A stretch of 64,000 nt of DNA from CAIYRG01 sp964494505 (GCA_964494505.1 CAZBRO010000001.1:62001-126000), one strand, 5' to 3'. Shown: positions 53,169-61,873, numbered from the stretch's first letter. Numbers and translations: made by a program. The notes: generated by a model not told the origin, from the sequence alone.

Positions 53169-54611
53169 ATGACCACCACCCCCTTCGACGACAAATTGCA
53201 CGAGGAATGCGGCGTCTTCGGCGTCTTCGGGCACCCACATGCCGGGGCCTTGACCGCGCTTGGCCTGCATGCGCTGCAGCACCGGGGACAGGAGGCGGCC
53301 GGCATCGTCACCTTCGACGGGCACCAATTCATCTCCGAACGCCATGTCGGCCTCGTCGGCGATATCTTCGGCAAGGACGGCCACACCGAAAAGCTGCGCG
53401 GCCTGAACGCCATCGGCCATGTGCGCTATTCCACCACTGGCGGCTCCATCGGGCGCAATGTGCAGCCCATGTTCGCCGATCTGACCGGGGGTGGTCTCGC
53501 CATCGCCCATAACGGCAATCTCACCAATGCGCGCGCGCTCCGGCGCGACCTGGTGCGCGAAGGCGCGATCTTCCAATCGACCTCGGACACCGAAGCCATC
53601 ATTCATCTGGCCGCCCGCAGCCATTACGAATTCGTGGTCGAGAAGCTGATCGACGCGCTGAAGCACGTCGAAGGCGCCTATTCGCTGGTGGCGCTCACGT
53701 CCAAGAAGCTGATCGGCGTGCGCGATGCCTATGGCGTGCGCCCCCTGGTGCTGGGCCGGCTGGACGGCGCCTGGATACTGGCCTCGGAAACCTGCGCCCT
53801 CGACATCATCGGCGCGGAATTCGTGCGCGACGTGAAGCCCGGCGAGATGGTCGTCATCACCAATGACGGCATCGAATCGCTGCATCCTTTCCCGCCGAAG
53901 CAGCGCCGCTTCTGCATTTTCGAATATGTGTATTTCGCCCGTCCCGATTCGGTGGTCGAAGGCCGCAACGTCTACGAGGTGCGCAAGCATATCGGCGCCG
54001 AGCTTGCGCGCGAAGCGCCGGCCGTGGCCGACATGGTTGTGCCCGTGCCGGATTCGGGCGTGCCGGCGGCGCTCGGATATGCCGCCGCATCGGGCCTTCC
54101 CTTCGAGCTCGGGATCATCCGCAATCACTATGTGGGGCGCACGTTCATCGAGCCCACCGACAGCATTCGCCATCTCGGCGTGAAGCTCAAGCACAACGCC
54201 AATCGCGCCAAGCTCAAAGGCAAGCGCATCGTCCTCGTGGACGATTCCATCGTGCGCGGCACGACGTCCAAGAAGATCGTCGAGATGGTGCGGGACGCAG
54301 GCGCAACCGAAGTCCATTTCCGAATCGCCAGTCCGCCGACCACCCATTCCTGCTTCTACGGCGTAGACACGCCGAACAAGGAGGACCTGCTGGCGCACAA
54401 GCTCGATCTCGAAGGCATGCGCGACTTCATCAGGGCCGACAGCCTTGCCTTCATTTCGATCAATGGCCTCTATCGCGCAACGGGCGAGGCCAAACGCAAT
54501 AGCGCCGCGCCTCAATTCTGCGATGCCTGTTTCTCGGGCGATTACCCGATTGAACCTGCGGATTCGAGCGAATCCCGCCGCCAGCTCTCGCTGCTGGTCG
54601 AAACGGTCTGA
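53169..54611 (+). CDS. purF: Amidophosphoribosyltransferase
   Basis: A 480-residue enzyme for the first committed step of purine synthesis (PRPP + glutamine to phosphoribosylamine). The ATG at 53169 gives a propeptide MTTTPFDDKLHEE followed by the catalytic Cys14 (CGVFGVFG) of the class II glutaminase. RYSTTGGS, HNGNLTNA and the PRPP loop VLVDDSIVRGTTSKKIV are present; FCDACFSGDYP is near the end. It follows cvpA with an 8-base gap. The stop codon overlaps the first arm of the operator of the downstream toxin-antitoxin pair. Confidence 0.96.
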   Translation: MTTTPFDDKLHEECGVFGVFGHPHAGALTALGLHALQHRGQEAAGIVTFDGHQFISERHVGLVGDIFGKDGHTEKLRGLNAIGHVRYSTTGGSIGRNVQPMFADLTGGGLAIAHNGNLTNARALRRDLVREGAIFQSTSDTEAIIHLAARSHYEFVVEKLIDALKHVEGAYSLVALTSKKLIGVRDAYGVRPLVLGRLDGAWILASETCALDIIGAEFVRDVKPGEMVVITNDGIESLHPFPPKQRRFCIFEYVYFARPDSVVEGRNVYEVRKHIGAELAREAPAVADMVVPVPDSGVPAALGYAAASGLPFELGIIRNHYVGRTFIEPTDSIRHLGVKLKHNANRAKLKGKRIVLVDDSIVRGTTSKKIVEMVRDAGATEVHFRIASPPTTHSCFYGVDTPNKEDLLAHKLDLEGMRDFIRADSLAFISINGLYRATGEAKRNSAAPQFCDACFSGDYPIEPADSSESRRQLSLLVETV

Positions 54612-54664
54612 TATACGGTTTTCACGTATAGCGCATTGACATGTACGTTCTTCACGTATATCAA
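54609..54664 (+). promoter_or_regulatory. Promoter/operator of the BrnT-type pair
   Basis: TGATATACG (54609-54617) and CGTATATCA (54655-54663) form a perfect 9-bp inverted repeat with a 37-bp gap. TTCACGTATA occurs twice in direct orientation (54621-54630 and 54651-54660), 30 bases apart, about three helical turns. TTGACA at 54636-54641 and TATCAA at 54659-54664 (17-base spacer) are a plausible promoter inside this array. Confidence 0.6.
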
Positions 54665-54677
54665 TGATCGAGATCGA

Positions 54678-54947
54678 ATGGATCCAGCGAAGGATGCGAT
54701 TAATCGCCAGAAGCACGGCATCGCGTTGTCCGTTGCTATGACAGTTCTTACCGGCGCTCACCTTCTGCAGAGATCGGCAGTCAGGAATGCGAGCAATGAA
54801 GACCGGTGGGTCGCAATCGCTCGGGTCGGTGACGATTTCCTCGCCTGCATCTACACAATGCGTGGCACCTTATATCGCATGATCAGCATAAGGGCGGCTA
54901 GGACAAGGGAAAAAGAGCAATATGAACAAGCGTTCCGCCAAGAGTAA
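54678..54947 (+). CDS. brnT: BrnT-family toxin with a shifted 5' end
   Basis: An 89-residue RNase toxin reading MDPAKDAINRQKHGIALSVAM, then RVGDDFLACIYTMRGTLYRMISIRAARTREKEQYE, the BrnT signature (WDPxKxxxNxxKHGI ... R.IS.RxAxxxExxxYE). The normal beginning MIEIEW is present just upstream at 54664-54681, but in a different frame: one G is missing between TGG and GATCC. Initiation at the ATG at 54678 would give a toxin lacking its first strand. This is either a tolerated start relocation, a disabled toxin or a sequencing slip. It overlaps the antitoxin gene by 26 bases. Confidence 0.75.
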   Translation: MDPAKDAINRQKHGIALSVAMTVLTGAHLLQRSAVRNASNEDRWVAIARVGDDFLACIYTMRGTLYRMISIRAARTREKEQYEQAFRQE

Positions 54948-55311
54948 GTACGTGCGTGTGACCCCCGAAGCCGCGGCAGAAGCCATGAGGACCGCGGATT
55001 GGGAGAAGATCAGAAACATGACGGACGAGGATATCGAGCGTCTGGTCAAGGACGATCCGGACGAAGCGGGCTTCGATCCGAATGCGCCATATGAAGTGGT
55101 TCTGCCGGGAAATATCAGCGTGTCCACAATCCGGCATCGTCTGCATTTGAGCCAGGCTCAATTTGCGCGCCGCATCGGTGTTTCCACGCGTCTCGTTTCC
55201 GATTGGGAACAGGGACGGCAGACGCCGACGGCTGCGGCCCGGGCGCTTTTGATCATTCTCGACGAGTTGGGCGAGGTAGCTTTGAAAGCACTCGCCAAGC
55301 ACGCCGCGTGA
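54922..55311 (+). CDS. XRE-type antitoxin with BrnA-like N-terminus
   Basis: A 129-residue protein. The N-terminal half resembles BrnA antitoxins (TPEAAAEAMRTADWEKIRNMTDEDIERLV...DPDEAG). The C-terminal half is a full XRE helix-turn-helix: STIRHRLHLSQAQFARRIGVSTRLVSDWEQGRQTPTAAARALL. BrnA usually ends with a ribbon-helix-helix, so this is a mixed form. It overlaps brnT and probably represses the operon via the repeats at 54609-54664. Its stop overlaps the SDR start by one base. Confidence 0.8.
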   Translation: MNKRSAKSKYVRVTPEAAAEAMRTADWEKIRNMTDEDIERLVKDDPDEAGFDPNAPYEVVLPGNISVSTIRHRLHLSQAQFARRIGVSTRLVSDWEQGRQTPTAAARALLIILDELGEVALKALAKHAA

Positions 55312-56021
55312 TGAACAATTCCTTTTCCGGTCGGATTGCGCTGGTCACGGGCGCCTCTCGCGGAATCGGGCGCGCGGCCGCGCTGGCGCTCGCCAAAGCG
55401 GGGGCGCATGTGGTTGCGGTGGCGCGCACCGTCGGCGGCCTCGAAGAGCTGGACGACGCGATCAAGCTGCAAAATGGCACCGCCACTTTGGTGCCGTTGG
55501 ACCTCAAGGATTATGCCGGCATAGACCGCCTGGCGTTGGCGCTCGACCAGCGCTGGGGGCGGCTGGATGCGTTTTTCGGCAATGCGGGAATTCTTGGGCC
55601 GATGACGCCGCTGACCCATCTGCAGCCAAAGGGGTGGGACGAGGTGATGGCGATCAACGTCACCGCCAATTGGCGGCTGCTCCGGGCGCTCGATCCTGTC
55701 TTGCGCAAGTCCGATGCGGGCCGCGTCCTGATGGTGAGTTCTGCGGTGGCGCGGCTGAACCGCCCCTATTGGGGGCCTTACGCGATCAGCAAGGCCGCCC
55801 TCGAAATGCTGACCTTCACCTATGCCGCCGAATGCAACGGCACCAATGTGAAGGCGAACGCGCTCAATCCCGGCCCGACGCGCACCCGCATGCGCGCCGA
55901 AGCGATGCCCGGCGAGGATCCGATGACGCTGCCCGCACCCTCGGAGTTGACGCCGCTGATCCTGGAGATGCTATCGCCAGCCTGTGAGAAAAACGCCGAA
56001 CTGGTGACATTCCGGCGCTGA
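55311..56021 (+). CDS. SDR-family oxidoreductase
   Basis: A 236-residue short-chain dehydrogenase/reductase. The nucleotide-binding TGASRGIGRAAALA is near residue 14, FFGNAGILGPMTPL is the NAG motif, MVSSAVARLNRPYWGPYAISKAALEMLTF gives the Ser-Tyr-x3-Lys catalytic set, and NPGPTRTRM follows. The substrate is unknown. In alphaproteobacteria an SDR gene often follows purF directly; here the BrnT-type pair is inserted between them. The ATG at 55311 overlaps the antitoxin stop. Confidence 0.92.
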   Translation: MNNSFSGRIALVTGASRGIGRAAALALAKAGAHVVAVARTVGGLEELDDAIKLQNGTATLVPLDLKDYAGIDRLALALDQRWGRLDAFFGNAGILGPMTPLTHLQPKGWDEVMAINVTANWRLLRALDPVLRKSDAGRVLMVSSAVARLNRPYWGPYAISKAALEMLTFTYAAECNGTNVKANALNPGPTRTRMRAEAMPGEDPMTLPAPSELTPLILEMLSPACEKNAELVTFRR

Positions 56022-56213
56022 TCGAGGCGCTGCCTTTCACGAAAAGCGGCTCCAGCGCGCGCAATTGAGTAGTTTCCGACGCTCGTGACTGCAGTCCCCG
56101 ATCTTTATGGTCCCTCGCAGCCGACAGTCCACCGAGCCTCTGTTTTCCGGTGGGTTTGCTCGAGGAAGAATCTTCGGGCTTGCCGGACAAATCAGATCAT
56201 AAGGAGAAACGGC

Positions 56214-56513
56214 ATGAAGCATATCGTCAAAGGCGCATTGATCGCTCTGGCCTTGGCCGGAGCGCCGGTAGTTGCGTCAATCCCTGCGTCGGCGGCCGCT
56301 GTCGACTTCAGCATCTCGCTCGGAAATGCGGCATTTGGGTACAGCGACGGCTATTGGGATCGCGACCACAATTGGCATGCGTGGCGCAACAAAAGCGAAG
56401 CGCAGTATTACAGAACCCACAATGCCGACCACTATGTCGCCGCGCGGCACGATAAGGACCGCAAGGATAAGGACAAGGGATGGCGCAACGACCGCTGGTG
56501 GGACAACCACTGA
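56214..56513 (+). CDS. Small secreted His/Asp/Trp-rich protein
   Basis: A 99-residue protein with a clear signal peptide (MKHIVKGALIALALAGAPVVASIPASAAA). The mature part is rich in Tyr, Trp, His and Asp (SDGYWDRDHNWHAWRNKSEAQYYRTHNADHYV) and ends in a charged DKDRKDKDKGWRNDRWWDNH. It has a strong ribosome-binding site (AAGGAGAAAC) and its own terminator. Similar short aromatic-rich periplasmic proteins are common in alphaproteobacteria without known function; metal binding is a guess from composition. Confidence 0.8.
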   Translation: MKHIVKGALIALALAGAPVVASIPASAAAVDFSISLGNAAFGYSDGYWDRDHNWHAWRNKSEAQYYRTHNADHYVAARHDKDRKDKDKGWRNDRWWDNH

Positions 56514-56536
56514 GGCGAGCCCTCAATCGCCTTTTC

Positions 56537-56571
56537 AAGCCCGCAGCGGAAAGTTGCGGGCTTCTTTTTTT
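56537..56571 (+). terminator. Rho-independent terminator
   Basis: AAGCCCGCA (56537-56545) pairs with TGCGGGCTT (56555-56563) across a 9-nt loop, followed by CTTTTTTT. It ends the transcript of the small secreted protein. Confidence 0.9.
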
Positions 56572-56594
56572 GCGGCGCCTTCAGGCCCTGGCAT

Positions 56595-57941
56595 TCACTC
56601 CGTATACGGATTCTTGGACGAGCGCAGGTTCAGCCGCACCGGCGTGCCCGGAAGGCCGAAGGCCGTGCGCATCGCGTTCACGAGATAGCGCAAATAGGAT
56701 TCCGGCAATGCTTTGAGCTGATTGCCGAACAGCACGAAGGTGGGGGGGCGCGCCTTTGCCTGCGTCATGTAGCGGATGCGGACGCGGCGTCCGTGGATGG
56801 CGGGCGGTGGATGCCGCGATAGCGCCTCTTCCAGAAAGCGGTTGAGCTGCCCGGTCGGGACGCGCGTATTCCAGATGCGTTCGGCGTCGAACACGGCGGG
56901 CATCAGTTTCTCGATGCCCTCGCCGGTCAGGGCCGAAACGGTGACGATCGGCGCGCCCGCGATTTGCGGCAGCAAGCGGTCCACGCGTTCGCGCAAATCC
57001 TTGAAATGGGCTGTGCGGTTGGCGACCAGGTCCCATTTGTTCACGGCGAAGACGATGGCGCGCCCTTCGCGCGCGATCAGGTCCGCAATCGTCAGATCCT
57101 GCTTTTCCAGCGCGTCTTTCGCGTCCATCACGACGATGATGCAATCGGCGAACTTGACCGCGTGAAGCGTCGAGCCGACCGACAGCTTTTCCAGTTTCTC
57201 TTCGATGCGGGCCTTCCGGCGCAGTCCCGCCGTATCGTGCAGCAGAATCTCGCGCCCCCCATGCCGCCATTCCGCCAGCACCGCGTCGCGCGTGGTGCCC
57301 GCCTCGGGGCTCGTCAGCGCGCGTTCCTGGCCGATCATCCGGTTCAACAGGCTCGATTTGCCGACATTCGGCCGCCCGACAATGGCCAGCCGCAAGGGCC
57401 GGTTCTCCGCTTCGGCTTCGGTCTCGTCTTCGGCGATTTCGTCTTCTTCCCGCGCAAAGGGGGCCAGCGCATCGCGCAATTCGACGAGACCCAGACCATG
57501 CTCGGCGGAAAGCGAGATGGGCTCGCCGAACCCGAGCGCATAGGCCTCGTTGGCGCCGGCATCCTGGGCCGCACTTTCGCTCTTGTTGGCGGCGAGGATC
57601 ACGGGTTTGCCGCTTCTTCTCAGCGTATCGGCCACGATCTCGTCGCCTGCCGTCACGCCCGCGCGCGCGTCGATCACGAACAGGCAGACATCGGCGTCGC
57701 GAATCGCGGCCTGCGTCTGCACCGCCATGCGCGCAACCAGACTTTCCACGGGGCCTTTGTCGAAACCCGCGGTATCCACCAGCCTCAGACGGAGCCCCGC
57801 CAGGCTGCTTTCGGCGAAGGCCCTGTCGCGGGTGACGCCCGGCGTGTCGTCAACGATCGCAAGCCGCCGACCGGCGAGCCGGTTGAACAGCGTGGACTTG
57901 CCGACATTGGGCCGGCCGACAATGGCGACAGTCAGCGGCAT
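56595..57941 (-). CDS. der: Ribosome biogenesis GTPase Der
   Basis: A 448-residue GTPase for 50S assembly with two tandem G domains: GRPNVGKSTLFNRL near residue 8 with DTAGFDK and NKSE, and GRPNVGKSSLLNRM near 190 with DTAGLRRKA and NKWD. An acidic linker (AREEDEIAEDETEAEAE) separates them and a KH-like domain ends the protein (RIRYMTQAKARPPTFVLFGNQ). Full length. The bamB gene lies 12 bases upstream on the same strand, so they share a transcript. Confidence 0.96.
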   Translation of the reverse strand: MPLTVAIVGRPNVGKSTLFNRLAGRRLAIVDDTPGVTRDRAFAESSLAGLRLRLVDTAGFDKGPVESLVARMAVQTQAAIRDADVCLFVIDARAGVTAGDEIVADTLRRSGKPVILAANKSESAAQDAGANEAYALGFGEPISLSAEHGLGLVELRDALAPFAREEDEIAEDETEAEAENRPLRLAIVGRPNVGKSSLLNRMIGQERALTSPEAGTTRDAVLAEWRHGGREILLHDTAGLRRKARIEEKLEKLSVGSTLHAVKFADCIIVVMDAKDALEKQDLTIADLIAREGRAIVFAVNKWDLVANRTAHFKDLRERVDRLLPQIAGAPIVTVSALTGEGIEKLMPAVFDAERIWNTRVPTGQLNRFLEEALSRHPPPAIHGRRVRIRYMTQAKARPPTFVLFGNQLKALPESYLRYLVNAMRTAFGLPGTPVRLNLRSSKNPYTE

Positions 57942-57953
57942 CGAATCCGCAAA

Positions 57954-59357
57954 TCAGCGCAGCGCGACGAGCTGGGCCTGGTTGGTCAGCACATACATCA
58001 TGCCGTTGGCCACCACCGGCGAGATGAAGGTGCCATCGGGAATGGCGGTGTCGCCGAGCTTCTGGCCGGTGAAGGGCGACAGCAGCGTGGCTTTGCCGTC
58101 CGAGGCGACCAGCACAAGGAAGTTCGAGATCAGCAGCGGCCCTGTCCAGACGATGGGATCGCGCTTGCCTTTCGGATCCTGGAAGGCCGGCAATTGCTGC
58201 GTCCAGCGCACCCGTCCGTCGCCCCGGTTCATGCACACGACCTGACCGTCGGTGGAGACGATGAAGACATATTCTCCCGCCACCAGCGGCGTCTGAATCC
58301 CTGCAATATTGCGCGTCCAGGCGCGGCTGCCGGAGCGGAAATTGATCGCGGCGAGCGTGCCGGAATGGCTGACCGCGAACACCATGTTGCGGTCGATCAC
58401 CGGGCGGCCGGCGATGTCGTTGATGATGGTGAGCGAGGTCGTGTTGCCGGAGCGGGTGAGGTTGTCGGTCCAGGCGGGGGTGCCGTTCTGGGCACGCAGC
58501 GCATAGAGCTCGCCCGAGCTGTAGGGCACCACGACCGTGTCGCCGGAAACGCCGACGCCAGCACTGGAAAGGATGGCCGCGCTTTCGACCGTGCCATGGT
58601 GATCCCACAGCCGGTGGCCGTCGTTGACGTCGATGGCCTGGGTCTCGTTTTCCTGGGTGATGATGTAGACGCGCCCATCCACCACCACGGGGGCGGAATG
58701 AACGGGCACGACGGTGCTGACGTTCCAGAGCTCCTTGCCGGTCTTGGCGTCGAGCGCCGTGACAAGCCCATAGCCCGTCGCTGCGAACAGCTTGCCGTTG
58801 TCATAGGCGATCCCGCCGCCGAAGCCCTTCGAGGAACTTGGCTTGCCCGGGCCGAAAATGTTGAACCAGGACGAGGAATCCTCTTTTTCCGCGGGCGCCA
58901 GGCTCTTGTCCCACACCGGCTTGCCGGTCTTGGCGTCGAAAGCGAAGACATGGGTTTCAGCGTCCAGCACGAAAACCAGTCCGCCGGCGACGATGGGCGG
59001 CGCCGTCAGCGTGGATTCGTCATCCGTGCCCTTCCCGGCCGAGACGGACCAGATCTGCTCAAGCGGCCCATCCGCCATGAGGTTGCCCATCATGTTGTCG
59101 GCGGTGCCGCCGGGCTGCGTCCATTCCATGTTCCGCTTGGGCGGCGGCAGGTCCATCTTGACCGCGGCGAGCATCGGATCGGAGGAGAGCTGCTGCTCGC
59201 CTGCGATGATGGAAATGCGCTCGCCCTGGATCTTCACCTTCTTGCTGCGGTCGAACCAATCGGAGACCGTGTTGAAGATGCCGGCGTCGCCGCAGCCCGA
59301 AAGCACGGTGCCCGCAACAAGCATAAGAGCAATAGCGGAAACGATACGCGGCTTCAT
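57954..59357 (-). CDS. bamB: Outer membrane assembly lipoprotein BamB (PQQ-like propeller)
   Basis: A 467-residue lipoprotein. The signal peptide ends in a lipobox LSGC at residues 19-22 (MKPRIVSAIALMLVAGTVLSGC). The body is an eight-bladed beta-propeller with PQQ-like repeats (VFVLDAETHVFAFDAKTGKPVWDK, LVTALDAKTGKELWNV, MNRGDGRVRWTQQL). BamB supports BamA in folding outer-membrane beta-barrels. It is preceded by the YfgM-like gene with a 4-base overlap, the usual order, and followed by der. Confidence 0.93.
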   Translation of the reverse strand: MKPRIVSAIALMLVAGTVLSGCGDAGIFNTVSDWFDRSKKVKIQGERISIIAGEQQLSSDPMLAAVKMDLPPPKRNMEWTQPGGTADNMMGNLMADGPLEQIWSVSAGKGTDDESTLTAPPIVAGGLVFVLDAETHVFAFDAKTGKPVWDKSLAPAEKEDSSSWFNIFGPGKPSSSKGFGGGIAYDNGKLFAATGYGLVTALDAKTGKELWNVSTVVPVHSAPVVVDGRVYIITQENETQAIDVNDGHRLWDHHGTVESAAILSSAGVGVSGDTVVVPYSSGELYALRAQNGTPAWTDNLTRSGNTTSLTIINDIAGRPVIDRNMVFAVSHSGTLAAINFRSGSRAWTRNIAGIQTPLVAGEYVFIVSTDGQVVCMNRGDGRVRWTQQLPAFQDPKGKRDPIVWTGPLLISNFLVLVASDGKATLLSPFTGQKLGDTAIPDGTFISPVVANGMMYVLTNQAQLVALR

Positions 59358-60145
59358 TTGGGTTGTGTCCCTGGTGCGGTTGGCGCGCCCGCGGCGGGCG
59401 CTGCCGGGGTGGCTGGCGCGGCGGGCGCCAGAGAGGGGAGTGTGGGCGGTGCCGGCCTTGGAGGCGGAATCCCTGCCGCCGCCGCCCCGGCGATCGATTC
59501 GTCCGGATTGGCCTTCAGATATTCGGCGATTCCCCCGGCGCGCTGGCGCAGATTGGGCGGGGCATCATTGTCCTGGGCGAGCTTCTGATACTCGGCAATT
59601 GCCTGGGCGCGGGCGCCCTCCTTCAGGTCCATATAGGCCAGCACTTCGGCGGCCGAAAAGCGCCAGGGATCGTCATTGGCCGTGAGCGGCTGGACCAGCG
59701 TTGCGATTTCGGTTTTCGGGCTCGCATCCGCCATGATCCAGGCAAGCCGCAGGCGCGCCGAATTGGCGATGATGGAATCGGAGGACGCCATCAGCTCGCG
59801 CAACAGCGCCAAGGACTGGTCGCGCTTGCCCTGCGCGAGAAGGGCGCTGGCAAGATGCAGTTTCGCGAGCGTCGAATAGCCCGAAGGGGCGCTCTGCGCG
59901 ATCGCGGCGAAATCGGTCTCGGCCTTGGGCGCGTTGCCCGTTTGGGCCGATTGAACCGCCGTGCGGAAGACGTCGGAGGTCTTTTGCCGCTGCGATAGGT
60001 CGTAATTCCGCCAAGCCTGGTAGCCCGCAACCCCAATCACAAGCAGGGCGCAAGCCGCCATGATGTGGTTGCCGTATTTCTTCCAAATCTGTTCGTATCG
60101 CTCTCGGCGTACGTCTTCTTCGACTTCCTGGAAGATGTCGCTCAC
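59354..60145 (-). CDS. YfgM-like TPR membrane protein
   Basis: A 263-residue protein with one N-terminal membrane helix (YGNHIMAACALLVIGVAGYQAW, residues 26-47) after a cytosolic arm (DIFQEVEEDVRRERYEQIWKK). The helical TPR-like region includes DFAAIAQSAPSGYSTLAKLHLASALLAQGKRDQSLALL. The C-terminus is a proline/alanine-rich tail. YfgM-type proteins help periplasmic proteins at the Sec translocon and sit next to bamB. Overlap with bamB suggests coupling. Confidence 0.88.
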   Translation of the reverse strand: MSDIFQEVEEDVRRERYEQIWKKYGNHIMAACALLVIGVAGYQAWRNYDLSQRQKTSDVFRTAVQSAQTGNAPKAETDFAAIAQSAPSGYSTLAKLHLASALLAQGKRDQSLALLRELMASSDSIIANSARLRLAWIMADASPKTEIATLVQPLTANDDPWRFSAAEVLAYMDLKEGARAQAIAEYQKLAQDNDAPPNLRQRAGGIAEYLKANPDESIAGAAAAGIPPPRPAPPTLPSLAPAAPATPAAPAAGAPTAPGTQPK

Positions 60146-60298
60146 GTCGGTCCTCGGTTAATCGGCCCTCATCCTTCGTCACGCGAAAGGCATGGGGCCT
60201 TGAATTTACGCCTCGCGCCCTGCGCCTGTCGAAAGGGGAGGCGGGCATCCCGCTTGGGCAGCGGAATGCTTAGCGCGGGCGGGCGGCGGACGCAAAGC

Positions 60299-61132
60299 CT
60301 ATCCGGCCTTGGTTCCTTTGCGCATGGCGTAGACGTTTTCCTTGCCCGGGAAGCGCCGGCTGCGCACATCGGCAGCGTAGGCGGTGACTGCCGCCTCGAT
60401 ATCCGGCCCCAAATGGGCATATTCGCGCACGAAACGGGGCGGTTTCGGGTTCAGCCCCAGCATGTCCTCCATCACCAGGATTTGACCGTCGCATTCGGGC
60501 GACGCGCCGATTCCGATGGTCGGGATGGCGATGTCACGCGTGATCTTGGCCGCGAGCGGCTCGGCCATGCCCTCCAGCACCACGGCAAAGGCGCCGGCAT
60601 CGGCCACCGCCCTGGCGTCGGCTTCGAGTGCAGGCCATTCGGCTTCGTCGCGTCCCTGGGTGCGGAAGCCGCCCATCACCTGAACCATTTGGGGGGTGAG
60701 CCCAATGTGGGCCATCACCGGGATGCCGCGTTCCGCCAGATAGCGGATCGTAGCGGCCATACGGCTGCCCCCTTCGAGCTTCACCGCCGTACACCCGGTT
60801 TCCTTCATCGCGCGCGAGGCGTTGCGGAAGGCGATTTCCGGGCTTTCCTCGTAGGAGCCGAACGGCATGTCGAGGACGACGAGGGCCCGTTTGCTCCCCC
60901 GCATCACTGCCTGGCAATGCAGGATCATCAGTTCCAGGCTGACGCCGAGCGTCGTCTCCATCCCGTGCATCACCATGCCGAGCGAGTCGCCGACCAGCAT
61001 CAGATCGACATGGCTGTCGAGCAGCCTTGCGGTGTGCGCGTGGTAGCAGGTGAGGCACACGATAGGGGTTGCGCCCTTGCGGGCGCGGATTTGGGGCACC
61101 GTGACGCGGGCCGTTTCAGTTTGAGCGGACAT
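60299..61132 (-). CDS. panB: Ketopantoate hydroxymethyltransferase
   Basis: A 277-residue enzyme of pantothenate/CoA synthesis, transferring a hydroxymethyl group to alpha-ketoisovalerate. Motifs: [38 protein letters not shown] (Mg-binding Asp-Ser), [18 protein letters not shown] and [22 protein letters not shown]. The ATG at 61132 (MSAQTETAR) has AGGTGG five bases upstream and is preferred to the ATG at 61144. The 153 bases between this gene and the YfgM-like gene hold no gene. Confidence 0.95.
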   Translation of the reverse strand: MSAQTETARVTVPQIRARKGATPIVCLTCYHAHTARLLDSHVDLMLVGDSLGMVMHGMETTLGVSLELMILHCQAVMRGSKRALVVLDMPFGSYEESPEIAFRNASRAMKETGCTAVKLEGGSRMAATIRYLAERGIPVMAHIGLTPQMVQVMGGFRTQGRDEAEWPALEADARAVADAGAFAVVLEGMAEPLAAKITRDIAIPTIGIGASPECDGQILVMEDMLGLNPKPPRFVREYAHLGPDIEAAVTAYAADVRSRRFPGKENVYAMRKGTKAG

Positions 61133-61217
61133 AGCCACCTCCACCTAATAGTCTAGCACGAACGGCTGGAGATTTGTTGCGCTGCATCAAGCCGCGAATC
61201 GGCCGCCGGAAAGGTTC

Positions 61218-61547
61218 TCAAGCGGCCCTCGGCCGCACGTCCCGTTCGATTTCGTGCCCATTGTCCATCCGTACCTTTGTCAGATCGTGCATGGCCTGAA
61301 GGTTCATCCAGAACTCCGGGCTGGTGCCGAAGAAGCGCGCAAGCCGCAGGGCCGTATCTGCCGTCACCGAGCGTTCGCCTTTGACAATGGCCCCGATCCG
61401 GGTCGAAGGCACGCGCAATGCAATCGCCAGCGCATTCACGGACATCCCCAGCGGACGCAAGAATTCCTCCTTGAGGATTTCACCGGGATGGGTGGTTACC
61501 CGGTTGGGAATGCCCGCCCTTTTAATGGTAGTCGACGATTTCGACAT
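61218..61547 (-). CDS. higA: HigA-family antitoxin
   Basis: A 109-residue antitoxin with THPGEILKEEFLRPLGMSVNALAIALRVPSTRIGAIVKGERSVTADTALRLARFFGTSPEFWMNLQ, the diagnostic HigA/VapI helix-turn-helix and dimer region. The ATG at 61547 lies inside the toxin gene (26-base overlap). It represses the operon and neutralises HigB. Confidence 0.93.
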   Translation of the reverse strand: MSKSSTTIKRAGIPNRVTTHPGEILKEEFLRPLGMSVNALAIALRVPSTRIGAIVKGERSVTADTALRLARFFGTSPEFWMNLQAMHDLTKVRMDNGHEIERDVRPRAA

Positions 61548-61800
61548 TCTCAGGACCCTCCCTGGTCCAGATGAAGCAAATGCGCCATTGGTCGTTGATA
61601 CGGATCGCGTGCTGTCCTTTGCGGTCTCCAAAGAGCGCTTCGAGCCGGTTTGCCGGTGGCGCGCGCGGATCGTTGAGATCGCGCGCGTTATGAACCATAT
61701 CCAGGTTCCGCCGCGCCTGCTTTTCGATGCCGCTCAAGCGCTTTACGAACGCGCCCATCCAGAGCCGTTCGGTGACGCGGTCGCGAAACGATCGAATCAT
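61522..61800 (-). CDS. higB: HigB-family mRNA interferase toxin
   Basis: A 92-residue RelE-superfamily toxin: MIRSFRDRVTERLWMGAFVKRLSGIEKQARRNL, then LNDPRAPPANRLEALFGDRKGQHAIRINDQWRICFIW. The basic residues and the RxxHRIRINDQWRICF-like strand are those of HigB, which cuts mRNA on the ribosome. It is first in the operon and overlaps higA, as usual for this family. Confidence 0.92.
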   Translation of the reverse strand: MIRSFRDRVTERLWMGAFVKRLSGIEKQARRNLDMVHNARDLNDPRAPPANRLEALFGDRKGQHAIRINDQWRICFIWTREGPENVEIVDYH

Positions 61801-61823
61801 GCCGCTGGATAGGACGCTTTTGA

Positions 61824-61844
61824 GTTATACGTCAAGCGTATAAC
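61824..61844. promoter_or_regulatory. higBA operator palindrome
   Basis: GTTATACG (61824-61831), spacer TCAAG, CGTATAAC (61837-61844): a perfect 8-bp inverted repeat 24 bases before the higB start. Each arm contains TATAAC, which could serve as a -10 box on either strand. Probable HigA/HigBA binding site. Confidence 0.65.
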
Positions 61845-61873
61845 GCTATGCGGCATATTTGGTTCCCGTCCGT

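Noticed and set aside
56964..59588. Plus-strand frame of 874 aa
   Set aside because: Antisense to der and bamB; rich in His/Arg/Gly as expected for a shadow of GC-rich genes.
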